Counted from the first letter of the stretch, positions 25,220-33,752 are shown. The stretch is DNA of 64,000 nt from UBA1479 sp040216635 (GCA_040216635.1 JAVJOU010000026.1:248001-312000); one strand, 5' to 3'. Numbers and translations are program-made. The notes: generated by a model from the letters alone, not told the origin.

Positions 25220-25291
25220 GTCACCCCCGGGCTTGACCCGGGGGTCCATGGCATCGTTTTCGTGGATTGCCGGGTCACGCCCGGCAATGAC
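25220..25291. repeat. Paired REP-like palindromes, locus 1
   Basis: Two palindromic units in inverted orientation. Unit 1 spans 25220-25248, with stem ACCCCCGGG at 25223-25231 and CCCGGGGGT at 25237-25245. Unit 2 spans 25263-25291 on the other strand, with stem ATTGCCGGG at 25266-25274 and CCCGGCAAT at 25280-25288. Both read GTCA, stem, TCCA when aligned in the same direction. A similar pair is at 41146-41218, so this is a dispersed REP-type family. Confidence 0.75.
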
Positions 25292-25311
25292 GGCATAGGG
25301 TGAAAACAAGA

Positions 25312-25341
25312 AACGCCGGCGGGGGAAACCCTGCCGGCGTT
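25312..25341. terminator. Bidirectional terminator between qor and rho
   Basis: Stem AACGCCGGC at 25312-25320 pairs with GCCGGCGTT at 25333-25341. On the plus strand it runs into TTTCTATT, and on the minus strand into TTTCTTGTTTT, so it can serve the convergent qor and rho transcripts. Confidence 0.8.
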
Positions 25342-25427
25342 TTCTATTGCGCAGCCCGGAATACCAGGGCGCTTTCTGTTCGTCGCAAAACAACCGTCGC
25401 GCCGGAACAACCGGCGCTTGGGTTTTG

Positions 25428-26684
25428 CTAACTGTTCATGGAATCGAAGAAATCGTTGTTGGTCTTGGCGTCCTTCAGTTTGCCCAACAGGAATTCCATG
25501 GCGTCGGTAACACCCATCGGCATCAAAATGCGGCGCAACACCCACATCTTGGCCAGGATGCCCTTTTCGACCAGCAGTTCTTCTTTGCGCGTACCCGACT
25601 TGGTGATGTCGATGGTCGGCCAGACGCGTTTGTCGGACAGCTTGCGATCCAAGATGATTTCCGAGTTTCCGGTGCCCTTGAATTCTTCGAAGATAACCTC
25701 GTCCATGCGCGAGCCGGTGTCGATCAGCGCCGTCGAAATGATGGTCAGCGAACCGCCTTCTTCGATGTTGCGTGCCGCACCGAAGAAACGCTTGGGCCGC
25801 TGCAGGGCGTTGGCGTCGACACCGCCGGTCAGCACCTTGCCCGAGGACGGCACCACGGTGTTATAGGCGCGGGCCAGACGGGTGATCGAATCCAACAGGA
25901 TGACCACGTCCTTCTTGTGTTCGACCAAACGCTTGGCCTTTTCCAGCACCATTTCCGTAACCTGTACGTGGCGGGTCGCCGGCTCGTCGAAGGTGGACGA
26001 AATGACCTCGCCCTTGACCGAGCGATCCATGTCGGTGACTTCCTCCGGCCGCTCGTCGATCAGCAGCACGATCAGATAGCATTCCGGGTGATTGCGCGCG
26101 ATGGAATGGGCGATGTTCTGCAGCATCACCGTCTTACCGGTGCGCGGCGGGGCGACGATCAAGGCCCGCTGGCCCTTGCCGATGGGGCAGATCAGATCGA
26201 GCACCCGCGAAGTCGGATCCTTCAATTCCGGATCTTCGATTTCCATGATCAGGCGCTCGTCCGGATAGAGCGGCGTCAGGTTGTCGAAGTTAATGCGGTG
26301 ACGCACCGCCTGCGGATCGGTGAAGTTGATCTGGTTGACCTTCAGCAGGGCAAAATAACGTTCGCCATCCTTGGGCGCCCTGATCTCGCCTTCGACCGTG
26401 TCGCCCGTACGCAGACCGAACCGGCGCACCTGGCTGGGCGAGACGTAAATATCATCGGGGCCCGGCAGATAGTTCGCTTCCGGGGAGCGCAGAAACCCGA
26501 ACCCGTCCTGCAGCACTTCAAGAACGCCGTCGCCGAAAATCGCGACGTCGTTATCGGCAAGCTGCTTGAGGATCGCGAACATCATGTCCTGCTTGCGCAG
26601 GGAGCTCGCGTTTTCGATCTCCAATTCCTCGGCATAAGCCAGGAGATCGGCGGGGGATTTCTGTTTCAGTTCCTTGAGATTCAT
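25428..26684 (-). CDS. rho: Transcription termination factor Rho
   Basis: Hexameric RNA-dependent ATPase and helicase (418 aa) that ends transcription of untranslated RNA. The N-terminal RNA-binding cold-shock-like fold spans residues 50-125 (GDGVLEVLQDGFGFLRS; YVSPSQVRRFGLRTGD). The P-loop APPRTGKT is at about residues 178-185. The Q-loop and R-loop regions are present (DSITRLARAYNTV; GTGNSEIILDR). The length is standard. A promoter is predicted about 250 bp upstream, leaving a long leader of the kind through which Rho controls its own synthesis in other bacteria. hemJ lies upstream on the same strand, beyond a 350-bp gap. Confidence 0.98.
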   Translation of the reverse strand: MNLKELKQKSPADLLAYAEELEIENASSLRKQDMMFAILKQLADNDVAIFGDGVLEVLQDGFGFLRSPEANYLPGPDDIYVSPSQVRRFGLRTGDTVEGEIRAPKDGERYFALLKVNQINFTDPQAVRHRINFDNLTPLYPDERLIMEIEDPELKDPTSRVLDLICPIGKGQRALIVAPPRTGKTVMLQNIAHSIARNHPECYLIVLLIDERPEEVTDMDRSVKGEVISSTFDEPATRHVQVTEMVLEKAKRLVEHKKDVVILLDSITRLARAYNTVVPSSGKVLTGGVDANALQRPKRFFGAARNIEEGGSLTIISTALIDTGSRMDEVIFEEFKGTGNSEIILDRKLSDKRVWPTIDITKSGTRKEELLVEKGILAKMWVLRRILMPMGVTDAMEFLLGKLKDAKTNNDFFDSMNS

Positions 26685-27034
26685 ATTGGGCCTGATCGGT
26701 AAAAAGATGGGGGGATCGAAGATTTCAAGAGGCGGGAGTGTCGTCGGAAAAGATGGGCCGTCTTGGACGCGGCGATGCGCTGGCCTGCGTGGCGATTACC
26801 CCTGATGCCGGGTGGAACCGGTCGGAGCCATTGCTAGACATCGGACGCACGCGCCGGGATGGTCGATGGAAATCGGATGGGCCGGGGCCTTTGGATCGGC
26901 CCCGAAGGTTGGCAGGATGCCGTCCGCGTCGGCACCCGCGATCATTAACGAATGCGGAAAATCAAGTCAATTGAACTTTTTGTTCCAAATCCTTAACACC
27001 CGCCGCCAAGATTAGCCTTAAGCCTCATCAAAGA
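26685..27034. other. 350-bp gap upstream of rho (leader and promoter)
   Basis: I see no gene here. The right part (about 26941-27010) is AT-rich and carries the predicted rho promoter. The remainder is a GC-rich stretch that would be the rho 5' UTR of about 250 nt. No clear intrinsic terminator for hemJ is visible, so read-through from the hem genes into rho is possible. Confidence 0.6.
26942..26970 (-). promoter_or_regulatory. Predicted sigma-70 promoter of rho
   Basis: On the minus strand, TTGACT (26965-26970) is followed after exactly 17 bp by TAATGA (26942-26947). The -35 box is a five-of-six match. Transcription would begin near 26935. Confidence 0.5.
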
Positions 27035-27481
27035 TCATCCCGGCTGAACGATCACCATGATCACCACGACGATCATTAGCACCGTGGGCACTTCGTTCAT
27101 GAAGCGGAAAAACCGCGCGGATTTCTCGTTACGGTCCTCGGCGAAGGCACGGCGCCATTTCCCCATGTACATGTGTTGGACCATCATCACGCAGACGGCC
27201 GCGATCTTCACGGGAAACCAGACCGTATCCCAAATCGCCGGCCCTAATGCCGCCATCAAGATCAGCCCGAACAGAACCGTGGCGATCATCGCCGGGTTCA
27301 TAATCGCCTTCAGCAGGCGCCGTTCCATGACCTTGAAGGTCTCGGACTTGTCCGATCCGACCTCGGCCTCGGCGTGATAAACGAACAGCCGGGGCAGATA
27401 GAGCAGCCCCGCCATCCAGGCGATCACGCTGATCACATGCAAGGCCTTGATCCAAAGAAATGCGGTCGCCGAAAGTTCCAT
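27035..27481 (-). CDS. hemJ: Protoporphyrinogen oxidase HemJ
   Basis: Inner-membrane enzyme (148 aa) converting protoporphyrinogen IX to protoporphyrin IX in many alphaproteobacteria. Four membrane segments are visible (FLWIKALHVISVIAWMAGLLY; PAMIATVLFGLILMAAL; WFPVKIAAVCVMMV; VPTVLMIVVVIMVIV). The conserved His15 in the first segment and the YLPRLFVYH motif support the HemJ call. The length is typical. It follows hemH by 16 bp on the same strand, so hemE-hemH-hemJ form an operon for the last haem steps. Confidence 0.94.
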   Translation of the reverse strand: MELSATAFLWIKALHVISVIAWMAGLLYLPRLFVYHAEAEVGSDKSETFKVMERRLLKAIMNPAMIATVLFGLILMAALGPAIWDTVWFPVKIAAVCVMMVQHMYMGKWRRAFAEDRNEKSARFFRFMNEVPTVLMIVVVIMVIVQPG

Positions 27482-27497
27482 GATGGTGATTTGCTCC

Positions 27498-28547
27498 TCA
27501 GACCCCGCAGGGGCAGCGCAACCGATCCCCCGGGCAAATCCGCCTGCCTGAGGAATGACAGGTCTGCACGGTCAATGCCGCCGTGTTCTCGACGATCTCC
27601 GCCAGAGCTTCGATAAAGGTGGGCTGAACCGATACCGTCGGCACCCGGTGATAGGCGGGCACCCCGGCATGGGCCGCGACCTCGGCATATTCGATGTCCA
27701 ATTCGACCAGGGTTTCCGAATGCTCCGACACGAAGGCGATGGGCACCACCACCAGGGGAACCTTGTCCGCCCCCGCCCGTGCGATCTCGTCCTCCGTCGA
27801 CGGGCCGATCCATTGCAGCGGGCCGACCTGGCTTTGATAACAGACCACCGGATCGAAATTCGGCACGTCACGCCTGCGCAATTCATCGATCACCGCCTGG
27901 GCCGTCTGCTCGACCTGCCATTGGTAAGGGTCGCCCTTGGCGATCACCTTCTTCGGCAGGCCGTGGGCGGAAAACAGGACGCGCGGCCTCCCCGTTTCCT
28001 TGGCCGCGGCGATCCCTTCGGCGACCAAGTCCGCCTGAGCCGTGATCAACCCCGCTGCGGTCGGATAACAGCAAACCGCTTTTCCTTCCACCGTGATGCC
28101 GGCTTTCCCGGCGGCACGGCGCCAATCCCTCAACGAAGACCCAGAGGTTGTGGTTGAATACTGAGGATAGAGCGGCAGCTCGATAATTTCATCGGGGTTG
28201 AAATCCGCCACCGCCTTGGCCGCCCCGGCACTCAAGGGATGCCAGTAACGCATGCAGACGAACACCCGTGTTTCCGGCTTGCCCGGCCCGTTGAGTATTT
28301 GTTCCAACGCCTTCGCCTGAGCGGCCGTTTCCTTCATCAGCGGCGACTTGCCGCCGATCTGGGAGTAGATTTCCTGTGCGATGGGCGCACGACGTCGGCT
28401 GATCATCTTGGCGATGATCCAACGGAAGGGATTGGGCAGGTCGATGATTGCCGGATCCCTGAACAGGTTAAACAAAAACGGCTGAACCGCATCCGGGCCG
28501 TCGGGACCACCCAGATTAAACAGGATCACGGCACGTTTGGTCGTCAT
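27498..28547 (-). CDS. hemH: Ferrochelatase with a C-terminal cysteine cluster
   Basis: Inserts ferrous iron into protoporphyrin IX (349 aa). The family motifs are ILFNLGGPDGPDAV, PLYPQYSTTTSGS, VLFSAHGLPKKVI with the catalytic His, and CYQSQVGPLQWIGPST. The C-terminus carries Cys330, Cys338, Cys345 and Cys347 (TCHSSGRRICPG; LRCPC), a plausible [2Fe-2S] ligand set as reported for Caulobacter ferrochelatase. ATG 28547 is chosen; a TTG at 28562 overlaps the hemE stop (TTGA) and is an alternative start, because AGGAG abuts the ATG with no spacing. Confidence 0.95.
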   Translation of the reverse strand: MTTKRAVILFNLGGPDGPDAVQPFLFNLFRDPAIIDLPNPFRWIIAKMISRRRAPIAQEIYSQIGGKSPLMKETAAQAKALEQILNGPGKPETRVFVCMRYWHPLSAGAAKAVADFNPDEIIELPLYPQYSTTTSGSSLRDWRRAAGKAGITVEGKAVCCYPTAAGLITAQADLVAEGIAAAKETGRPRVLFSAHGLPKKVIAKGDPYQWQVEQTAQAVIDELRRRDVPNFDPVVCYQSQVGPLQWIGPSTEDEIARAGADKVPLVVVPIAFVSEHSETLVELDIEYAEVAAHAGVPAYHRVPTVSVQPTFIEALAEIVENTAALTVQTCHSSGRRICPGDRLRCPCGV

Positions 28548-28558
28548 CTCCTGGTCTT

Positions 28559-29635
28559 TCAACTCCCAGACCGCAGAACATCCAACACCCGGGCCACATG
28601 GTCCGGCGGCGTTATGGGCAGAATGCCATGGCCCAGGTTGAAGATGAAAGGATGGTCCTTCGTGTCCCGGGTGATCCGCTCGACCGCGTGGTCCAGATCA
28701 TCCCCGCCGGCGACCAGCAACTGATTATCCAGATTGCCTTGCAGGACCAGATCGGACGCCACGTTTTTCCGCGCCCAGGACATCGGCACCTGACTGTCCA
28801 GGGACATACCGTCGATACCCGTCTTTGCCGCGTAATCGATTACCATAGGACCCGCGCCACGGGGAAAACCGATGATCGGCACGTCGGGATGGATTTCCTT
28901 TACGCGGGCAACGATGCGCGCCGTCGGCTCGATGATCCAGCGTTTGAACAAAGTCTCATCGGCAATTCCCGACCAGCTGTCGAACAACTGCAGAGCTTCG
29001 GCCCCCGCCTCAATCTGGCGACACAGATAGACGATCAGGGCTTCTTCCAGAACATCAACCAGGGCCTGAAAATCATCCGGTTGCCCGTAGGCCATGCGCT
29101 TCAGCTTGCCGCCGTCGACCCCGCCTCGGCCTTCGATCATGTAGAACGCCAGGGTCCAGGGTGCGCCCGCAAATCCGATCAGCGCCGTCTCGTCCGGCAG
29201 TTCGCGCCGCAACCGCGTCAGGGTTTCGAATACCGGCGCCAGATGATCAAGAACACCCTCTGGCTTCAAGGCATCGATTCCCGCCCGGTCCTCGATCGCG
29301 TCCAGCAACGGGCCGACGCCTTCTTCGAACCGCACGTTCTGACCCAGCGCATCCGGGATCACCAGAATGTCGGAGAACATGATCGCCGCATCGAAACCAT
29401 AGCGGCGGATCGGCTGCAGGGTCGCCTCGACCGTCAAATCGGGGGAATAGCAGAAGTCCAGAAAGTTCGGCGCCTGTTTGCGCAACGCGCGGTATTCGGA
29501 CAGGTAGCGTCCGGCCTGACGCATGAACCAGACCGGGGGACGGGACGGGGTTTTGCCGTGAAAGGGCTCTAGGAACGGACGCAAGGGATCGGGTCTCCGA
29601 TGGTTTGAACGGGTCTTCAAGACGGGTCCGGGCAC
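28559..29635 (-). CDS. hemE: Uroporphyrinogen decarboxylase
   Basis: Decarboxylates uroporphyrinogen III to coproporphyrinogen III (358 aa, cytosolic TIM barrel). The signature WFMRQAGRYLSEYRALR is at residues 36-52, and Asp and Tyr active-site segments appear in FSDILVIPDALG and IGFAGAPWTLAFYMIEG. The C-terminal NLGHGILPITPPDHV is diagnostic. The start is GTG 29635, with no strong ribosome site; the first ~20 residues are poorly conserved. It is the first gene of hemE-hemH-hemJ and abuts the proposed origin, as in Caulobacter. Confidence 0.96.
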   Translation of the reverse strand: MPGPVLKTRSNHRRPDPLRPFLEPFHGKTPSRPPVWFMRQAGRYLSEYRALRKQAPNFLDFCYSPDLTVEATLQPIRRYGFDAAIMFSDILVIPDALGQNVRFEEGVGPLLDAIEDRAGIDALKPEGVLDHLAPVFETLTRLRRELPDETALIGFAGAPWTLAFYMIEGRGGVDGGKLKRMAYGQPDDFQALVDVLEEALIVYLCRQIEAGAEALQLFDSWSGIADETLFKRWIIEPTARIVARVKEIHPDVPIIGFPRGAGPMVIDYAAKTGIDGMSLDSQVPMSWARKNVASDLVLQGNLDNQLLVAGGDDLDHAVERITRDTKDHPFIFNLGHGILPITPPDHVARVLDVLRSGS

Positions 29636-30049
29636 AATAGACGGGCCACTCTCCTATACAAGTAAACAAGTCTTTATAAGAATCTTGATGATGTAGTTGG
29701 GGGGTGGAATGACGGGGATCAAATGCGTCAACAGGTTATCCAGATATCCTCGTCAGCATTTGTATCCGATCCGGAAAAGCTGTGCATGGATAAGGTAAAA
29801 CCCGATGGTAAAGACGGGCAGCCCTGGATTTTCAGCTGTATTGGACAGCGGGGAAAACCGGGATGACTTGTCGGGGCGTTCCGGGTTTTCAACGCTCTCA
29901 AATGTGCTGAATTCTGTTTTACAGCCGCTTTTTGCCTGTGTATCCATAAACGGTCATTGGGTGGGAAAGCGGGGCGTTGTGCATTACCCTGCTGTTGTCC
30001 ACAGTTCGTCCCGAATTCATACAGCCCTTGTGCCGGAGTTTTCCCGACC
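29636..30049. other. oriC: Candidate chromosomal replication origin (oriC) between hemE and PPSR
   Basis: A 414-bp gap between divergent genes. DnaA-box-like 9-mers with at most one mismatch to TTATNCACA are at 29736-29744 (TTATCCAGA), 29978-29986 (TGTGCATTA, reverse) and 29995-30003 (TTGTCCACA). Weaker two-mismatch matches are at 29785-29793 and 29937-29945. Beside hemE, 29655-29696 is AT-rich and could be the unwinding element. Genes on both sides point outwards, and two parS sites lie 11-13 kb away. oriC next to hemE is established in Caulobacter. I see no gene in the gap; short ORFs here have poor coding character. Confidence 0.6.
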
Positions 30050-30880
30050 GTGAAGGAATTCCATCTTCATCTCATATCCGACAGCACGGGCGAGACCGTA
30101 ACCATGGTCGCCCGTGCTTGTCTGGCGCAGTTCGACGGTGTGCAGGCCCATGAACATATGTGGAGCATGGTGCGCGGCACGGACCAGATCGACCAAATCC
30201 TGGATACGGTTCGCGAAAATCCAGGCATGGTTCTCTACACCCTGGTGCATGACGATCTGCGCAAGCATTTTGAAGACGGCTGCCGACGGCTGATGGTACC
30301 GCACATTCCGGTGCTGGATCCGGTACTTGGCTCCATGGGGGCTTATTTCAATGCCAAGGTCAGGGCTCGGCCCGGCCGGCAGCATGTCATGGATGCGGAA
30401 TATTTCGACCGGATCGAAGCCATGCATTTCGCGCTCAGCCATGATGACGGGCAATCGACCTGGGATCTGGATGATGCCGATGTCGTTCTTGTGGGCGTGT
30501 CCAGAACTTCGAAAACACCGACCAGCGTCTATCTTGCGAACCGGGGGATCAAGACCGCCAACGTGCCTTTCGTGCCGGGCGTGCCCTTGCCGGACGATCT
30601 TTATAAATTAACCCACCCCCTGGTCGTGGGCCTGACCAAGGATCCGCGCCGCCTGGTGGAAATCCGCCGCCAGCGCCTGCGTCTGTTGGATCAGGATGAA
30701 AACACCGACTACGTGGATCTGGACATGGTGTCCAAGGAAATCACCGAAGCGCGTCGGGTGTTCGCCAAATACGAATGGCCGGTCATCAACGTGACCCGCA
30801 AATCCATCGAGGAAACGGCGGCGAACGTGATCCAGCTTCTCAGCCGCCGCCGGGGTGAAGCCCCGGGGCCGCTGACGTGA
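30050..30880 (+). CDS. Pyruvate,phosphate dikinase / PEP synthase regulatory protein (DUF299)
   Basis: A bifunctional kinase/phosphorylase (276 aa) that inactivates and reactivates PPDK or PEP synthase by ADP-dependent phosphorylation. The N-terminus FHLHLISDSTGETV and the P-loop GVSRTSKT at residues 149-156, followed by PTSVYLANRG, are diagnostic, along with GLTKDPRRLVEIR. The start is GTG 30050; the longer frame from 29957 encodes a Cys/Pro-rich leader that runs into the proposed origin. The target enzyme gene is not in the window. Its 3' end overlaps maf by 4 bp. Confidence 0.94.
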   Translation: MKEFHLHLISDSTGETVTMVARACLAQFDGVQAHEHMWSMVRGTDQIDQILDTVRENPGMVLYTLVHDDLRKHFEDGCRRLMVPHIPVLDPVLGSMGAYFNAKVRARPGRQHVMDAEYFDRIEAMHFALSHDDGQSTWDLDDADVVLVGVSRTSKTPTSVYLANRGIKTANVPFVPGVPLPDDLYKLTHPLVVGLTKDPRRLVEIRRQRLRLLDQDENTDYVDLDMVSKEITEARRVFAKYEWPVINVTRKSIEETAANVIQLLSRRRGEAPGPLT

Positions 30881-31503
30881 CAGGCGGCATGGCGGTGCCG
30901 CGACTTGTCCTGGCATCGGGCAGCCGCGTGCGCCGTGACATGCTGATCAATGCAGGTCTGGACATCATGGTCGATCCGGCCGATGTGAACGAGCCCGCGA
31001 TCGAAGCCGATTGCCGCGCCGACGGCAAAACCACGGCCCAGATCGCCGAAGCCTTGGCCCGGGCCAAGGCGGCACGCGTGTGTGAACGCCATCCGGGGGC
31101 CTGTGTGATCGGCGGGGACCAGATGCTGGATGTGGGTGGCGAAAGTTTGCGCAAACCGGCAACCATGGAGGATGCGGTGAGAACCTTGGAACGGCTCGCC
31201 GGGCGGGATCACACCCTGATCGCGGGTGTCGTCCTGATGCGGGACGGCGATGTTCTATGGCGCCATCATTCGGTCGCGCGCCTGACCATGCGGCCTTTGG
31301 ACGCGCCCGCCATTGCGCAATATCTGGACCGCGCCGGCGACGGGGTGCTGACCTCGGTCGGGGCCTATCAGTTGGAAGGACTGGGTGCGCAGTTGTTCGA
31401 ACGCATCGATGGCGACTATTTTACCATTCTGGGCCTGCCGCTTCTGGCGCTGTTGGCGGCCCTGCGCGAGGTGGCGGATATTTCGCCGGGCGTGCTGAGA
31501 TAA
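30877..31503 (+). CDS. maf: Maf-family nucleotide pyrophosphatase
   Basis: A house-cleaning enzyme (208 aa) that hydrolyses non-canonical or selected nucleoside triphosphates. It has the N-terminal RLVLASGSRVRRDML (normally ASxSPRR), GGDQMLD in place of the usual ADTxV-type acidic site, KPATMEDAVRTLERLAGRDH and YQLEGLGAQLFERIDGDYF. The variant motifs place it in the second alphaproteobacterial Maf group. GTG 30877 overlaps the PPSR stop; ATG 30889 is an alternative. It belongs to the PPSR-maf-aroE-coaE-dnaQ run, which is conserved in alphaproteobacteria. Confidence 0.93.
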   Translation: MTGGMAVPRLVLASGSRVRRDMLINAGLDIMVDPADVNEPAIEADCRADGKTTAQIAEALARAKAARVCERHPGACVIGGDQMLDVGGESLRKPATMEDAVRTLERLAGRDHTLIAGVVLMRDGDVLWRHHSVARLTMRPLDAPAIAQYLDRAGDGVLTSVGAYQLEGLGAQLFERIDGDYFTILGLPLLALLAALREVADISPGVLR

Positions 31504-31519
31504 ACAAACGGATGCGGTG

Positions 31520-32380
31520 ATGACGATAAGTGGCAAGGCAAAACTGGCAGGCGTGATGGGGTGGCCCGTCGGACATTCGCTGTCGCCGGTCCTGCATGGT
31601 CATTGGCTGCAAAGCCTGGGCATCGACGGCGCCTATGTGCCGCTTGCGGTCGCCCCCGATGATTTCACCCGGGTTCTGGCGGCCCTGCCCAGGATGGGTT
31701 TCAGGGGCGCCAACGTCACCGTGCCCCATAAGGAAGCGGCCCTTGCCGCCGTGGACGAAGCCGACGCCCTGGCACAGCGGATTTGTGCCGTGAACACGGT
31801 GATCGTCGGCGACGGCGGCCGGCTGGCCGGCACCAACACGGATGGTTTCGGCTTTCTGGAAAACCTGAAAGACGGTGCGCCTGATTGGAATCCGGCGGCG
31901 GCACCCGCCGCAGTGCTGGGTGCCGGCGGTGCCGCGCGCGCCGTTGTCGTGGCGCTGATCGATGCGGGCGTGCCCGAACTTCGGCTTATGAACCGGACGC
32001 GCGCCCGGGCCGAACAACTGGCCGCCGACCTAGATGGCGGCACGGGGGTGATCGCGGTTCACGACTGGGACGACCGCAACGCGGCGTTGGACGGCGCGGG
32101 CCTTTTGGTCAACACCACGACCCTGGGCATGACCGGCAAGGATGCGCTCGACATCGGCCTGGACGCCCTGCCCATGGATGCCCTGGTCAATGATATCGTC
32201 TACGCGCCGCTTGAAACGGATCTGCTGGCGGCAGCCCGGGCGCGGGGCAATCCGGCGGTCGACGGCCTGGGGATGCTGTTGCACCAGGCCCGGCCCGGGT
32301 TCGAAGCTTGGTTCGGCCAGGCGCCCGAGGTCACGGCCAGCCTACGATCCGTGATCCTTGACCGTCTCGATCATGGCTGA
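31520..32380 (+). CDS. aroE: Shikimate dehydrogenase
   Basis: NADPH-dependent reduction of 3-dehydroshikimate in the shikimate pathway (286 aa). The substrate-binding motifs GWPVGHSLSPVLH and NVTVPHKEAAL with catalytic Lys71 are present, followed by NTDGFGFLENL. The Rossmann glycine motif is VLGAGGAARAVV, and the NRTRARAEQLA segment contacts NADP. ATG 31520 is used; an in-frame GTG precedes it at 31517. The C-terminal GMLLHQARPGFEAWFG is typical. It lies between maf and coaE with short gaps. Confidence 0.96.
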   Translation: MTISGKAKLAGVMGWPVGHSLSPVLHGHWLQSLGIDGAYVPLAVAPDDFTRVLAALPRMGFRGANVTVPHKEAALAAVDEADALAQRICAVNTVIVGDGGRLAGTNTDGFGFLENLKDGAPDWNPAAAPAAVLGAGGAARAVVVALIDAGVPELRLMNRTRARAEQLAADLDGGTGVIAVHDWDDRNAALDGAGLLVNTTTLGMTGKDALDIGLDALPMDALVNDIVYAPLETDLLAAARARGNPAVDGLGMLLHQARPGFEAWFGQAPEVTASLRSVILDRLDHG

Positions 32381-32409
32381 CCCCGGCCGGCGGTGCGAAA
32401 GGTGATGGC

Positions 32410-33054
32410 ATGTTCATCCTCGGCCTGACCGGCTCCATCGGCATGGGAAAGACCACGGCGGCGGGCCAGCTGCGCAGCCTGGGTGTTCCCGTGCACGATG
32501 CCGATGCGACCGTGCATGAATTAATGGGCCCCGGGGGTGCGGCGGTCAATGCGGTCGAGGCGGCCTTTCCCGGCGTGGTCACATCCGCCGGGGCCGTCGA
32601 CCGGCAGGCCCTGGGCGCGCGGGTACTTGACGACGACGCGGCGCTTAAAAAACTGGAAGGCATCCTTCATCCAAGGGTCCGCCAAGCGGAACGCCGGTTT
32701 CTGGCGGCCCATGCCCGCCGCCGCACGGGCTTGGTGGTGTTGGATATCCCCTTGCTGTTCGAAACCGGCGGCGATGCGCGCTGCGATGCGGTTCTGGTCG
32801 TGCATTGCCGTGACACGGTTCAGCGCCGCCGGGTTCTGGCCCGGCCCGGCATGACCGAGGCGCGGTTCCGGTCGATCCTCGACCGCCAGGTGCCGTCTGC
32901 GGAAAAAATTCAAATGGCCGATTTCACCGTCAATACGGGTATCGGCAAGCATGCGGCCTTGCGGGAAATCACCGCCATCGTCAAACTGCTGCGGACATGC
33001 ACAGGACGGGTCTGGGCGCCCTCCGACCATTGGTCATCAGCTCGTCGCCGGTGA
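32410..33054 (+). CDS. coaE: Dephospho-CoA kinase
   Basis: The last step of coenzyme A synthesis (214 aa). The P-loop GSIGMGKT is at residues 8-15 and is followed by LGVPVHDADATVHEL, the acceptor-site region. The conserved LHPRVRQAE and LDIPLLFETGGDARCD complete the call. The C-terminal ~18 residues (GRVWAPSDHW and beyond) look non-conserved. It overlaps nothing and precedes dnaQ by 22 bp. Confidence 0.95.
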   Translation: MFILGLTGSIGMGKTTAAGQLRSLGVPVHDADATVHELMGPGGAAVNAVEAAFPGVVTSAGAVDRQALGARVLDDDAALKKLEGILHPRVRQAERRFLAAHARRRTGLVVLDIPLLFETGGDARCDAVLVVHCRDTVQRRRVLARPGMTEARFRSILDRQVPSAEKIQMADFTVNTGIGKHAALREITAIVKLLRTCTGRVWAPSDHWSSARRR

Positions 33055-33076
33055 CGGACATTCAGGGAGAACACCC

Positions 33077-33742
33077 ATGCGCGAAGTTGTGCTGGATACG
33101 GAAACGACCGGGCTTGATCCGCTAAGCGGCCACCGCATCGTTGAAATCGGCTGTGTCGAGCTGGTCAATCACGTGGCGTCGGGCCGGACCTATCATCAAT
33201 ACATCAACCCGGAACGGGACATGCCGGTCGAAGCCTTCAATGTCCACGGCCTGTCCGCCGAATTTCTGCGCGATCATCCCGTGTTTGCCGATGTGGCCGA
33301 TGCCTTCGTCGATTTCGTCGGCACGGCGCCGCTGGTCATTCACAACGCGTCCTTCGACATGGGGTTCATCAATGCGGAACTGGCGCGCCTGAAACGCCCC
33401 GGCATACCCATGGATCAAGCCGTGGATACGGTTTCCATGGCGCGCAAGAAATTTCCGGGTGCGGGGGCCAGCCTGGATGCGCTGTGCAAACGCTTTCAGA
33501 TCGACAACACCCACCGTGAACTTCACGGGGCCTTGCTGGATGCGCGCCTTCTGGCCGAGGTCTATCTGGAATTGATCGGCGGCCGGCAGCCCGATTTGGA
33601 ACTGGCCGCGGAAAAGGAAGCACAGGGCGTGGTGGTCGAACGCACCGTGCGCCCGCCCCGGGCACATGCCCCCTTGGCGGAAGAAGAAGCGGCCCATAAG
33701 GCCTTTCTTGAAAAGCTGACGGACCCGGTGTGGTCGGTTTAA
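33077..33742 (+). CDS. dnaQ: DNA polymerase III epsilon subunit (3'-5' proofreading exonuclease)
   Basis: Proofreading subunit (221 aa) of the replicative polymerase. The exonuclease motifs are ExoI LDTETTGLD (Asp7, Glu9), ExoII HNASFDMGFINAEL and the ExoIII-type HRELHGALLDARLLAEVY. The C-terminal ~40 residues would contact the alpha subunit. ATG 33077 follows AGGGAGA; a longer frame from 32951 overlaps coaE and lacks conservation. It ends the PPSR-maf-aroE-coaE-dnaQ unit and converges on secB, with a 10-bp gap. Confidence 0.96.
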   Translation: MREVVLDTETTGLDPLSGHRIVEIGCVELVNHVASGRTYHQYINPERDMPVEAFNVHGLSAEFLRDHPVFADVADAFVDFVGTAPLVIHNASFDMGFINAELARLKRPGIPMDQAVDTVSMARKKFPGAGASLDALCKRFQIDNTHRELHGALLDARLLAEVYLELIGGRQPDLELAAEKEAQGVVVERTVRPPRAHAPLAEEEAAHKAFLEKLTDPVWSV

Positions 33743-33752
33743 CCGGGCGGGC

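Noticed and set aside
24233..25393. 386-aa minus-strand ORF opposite qor, running through the REP-like repeats and the terminator
   Set aside because: It covers a terminator and repeats, which argues against coding.
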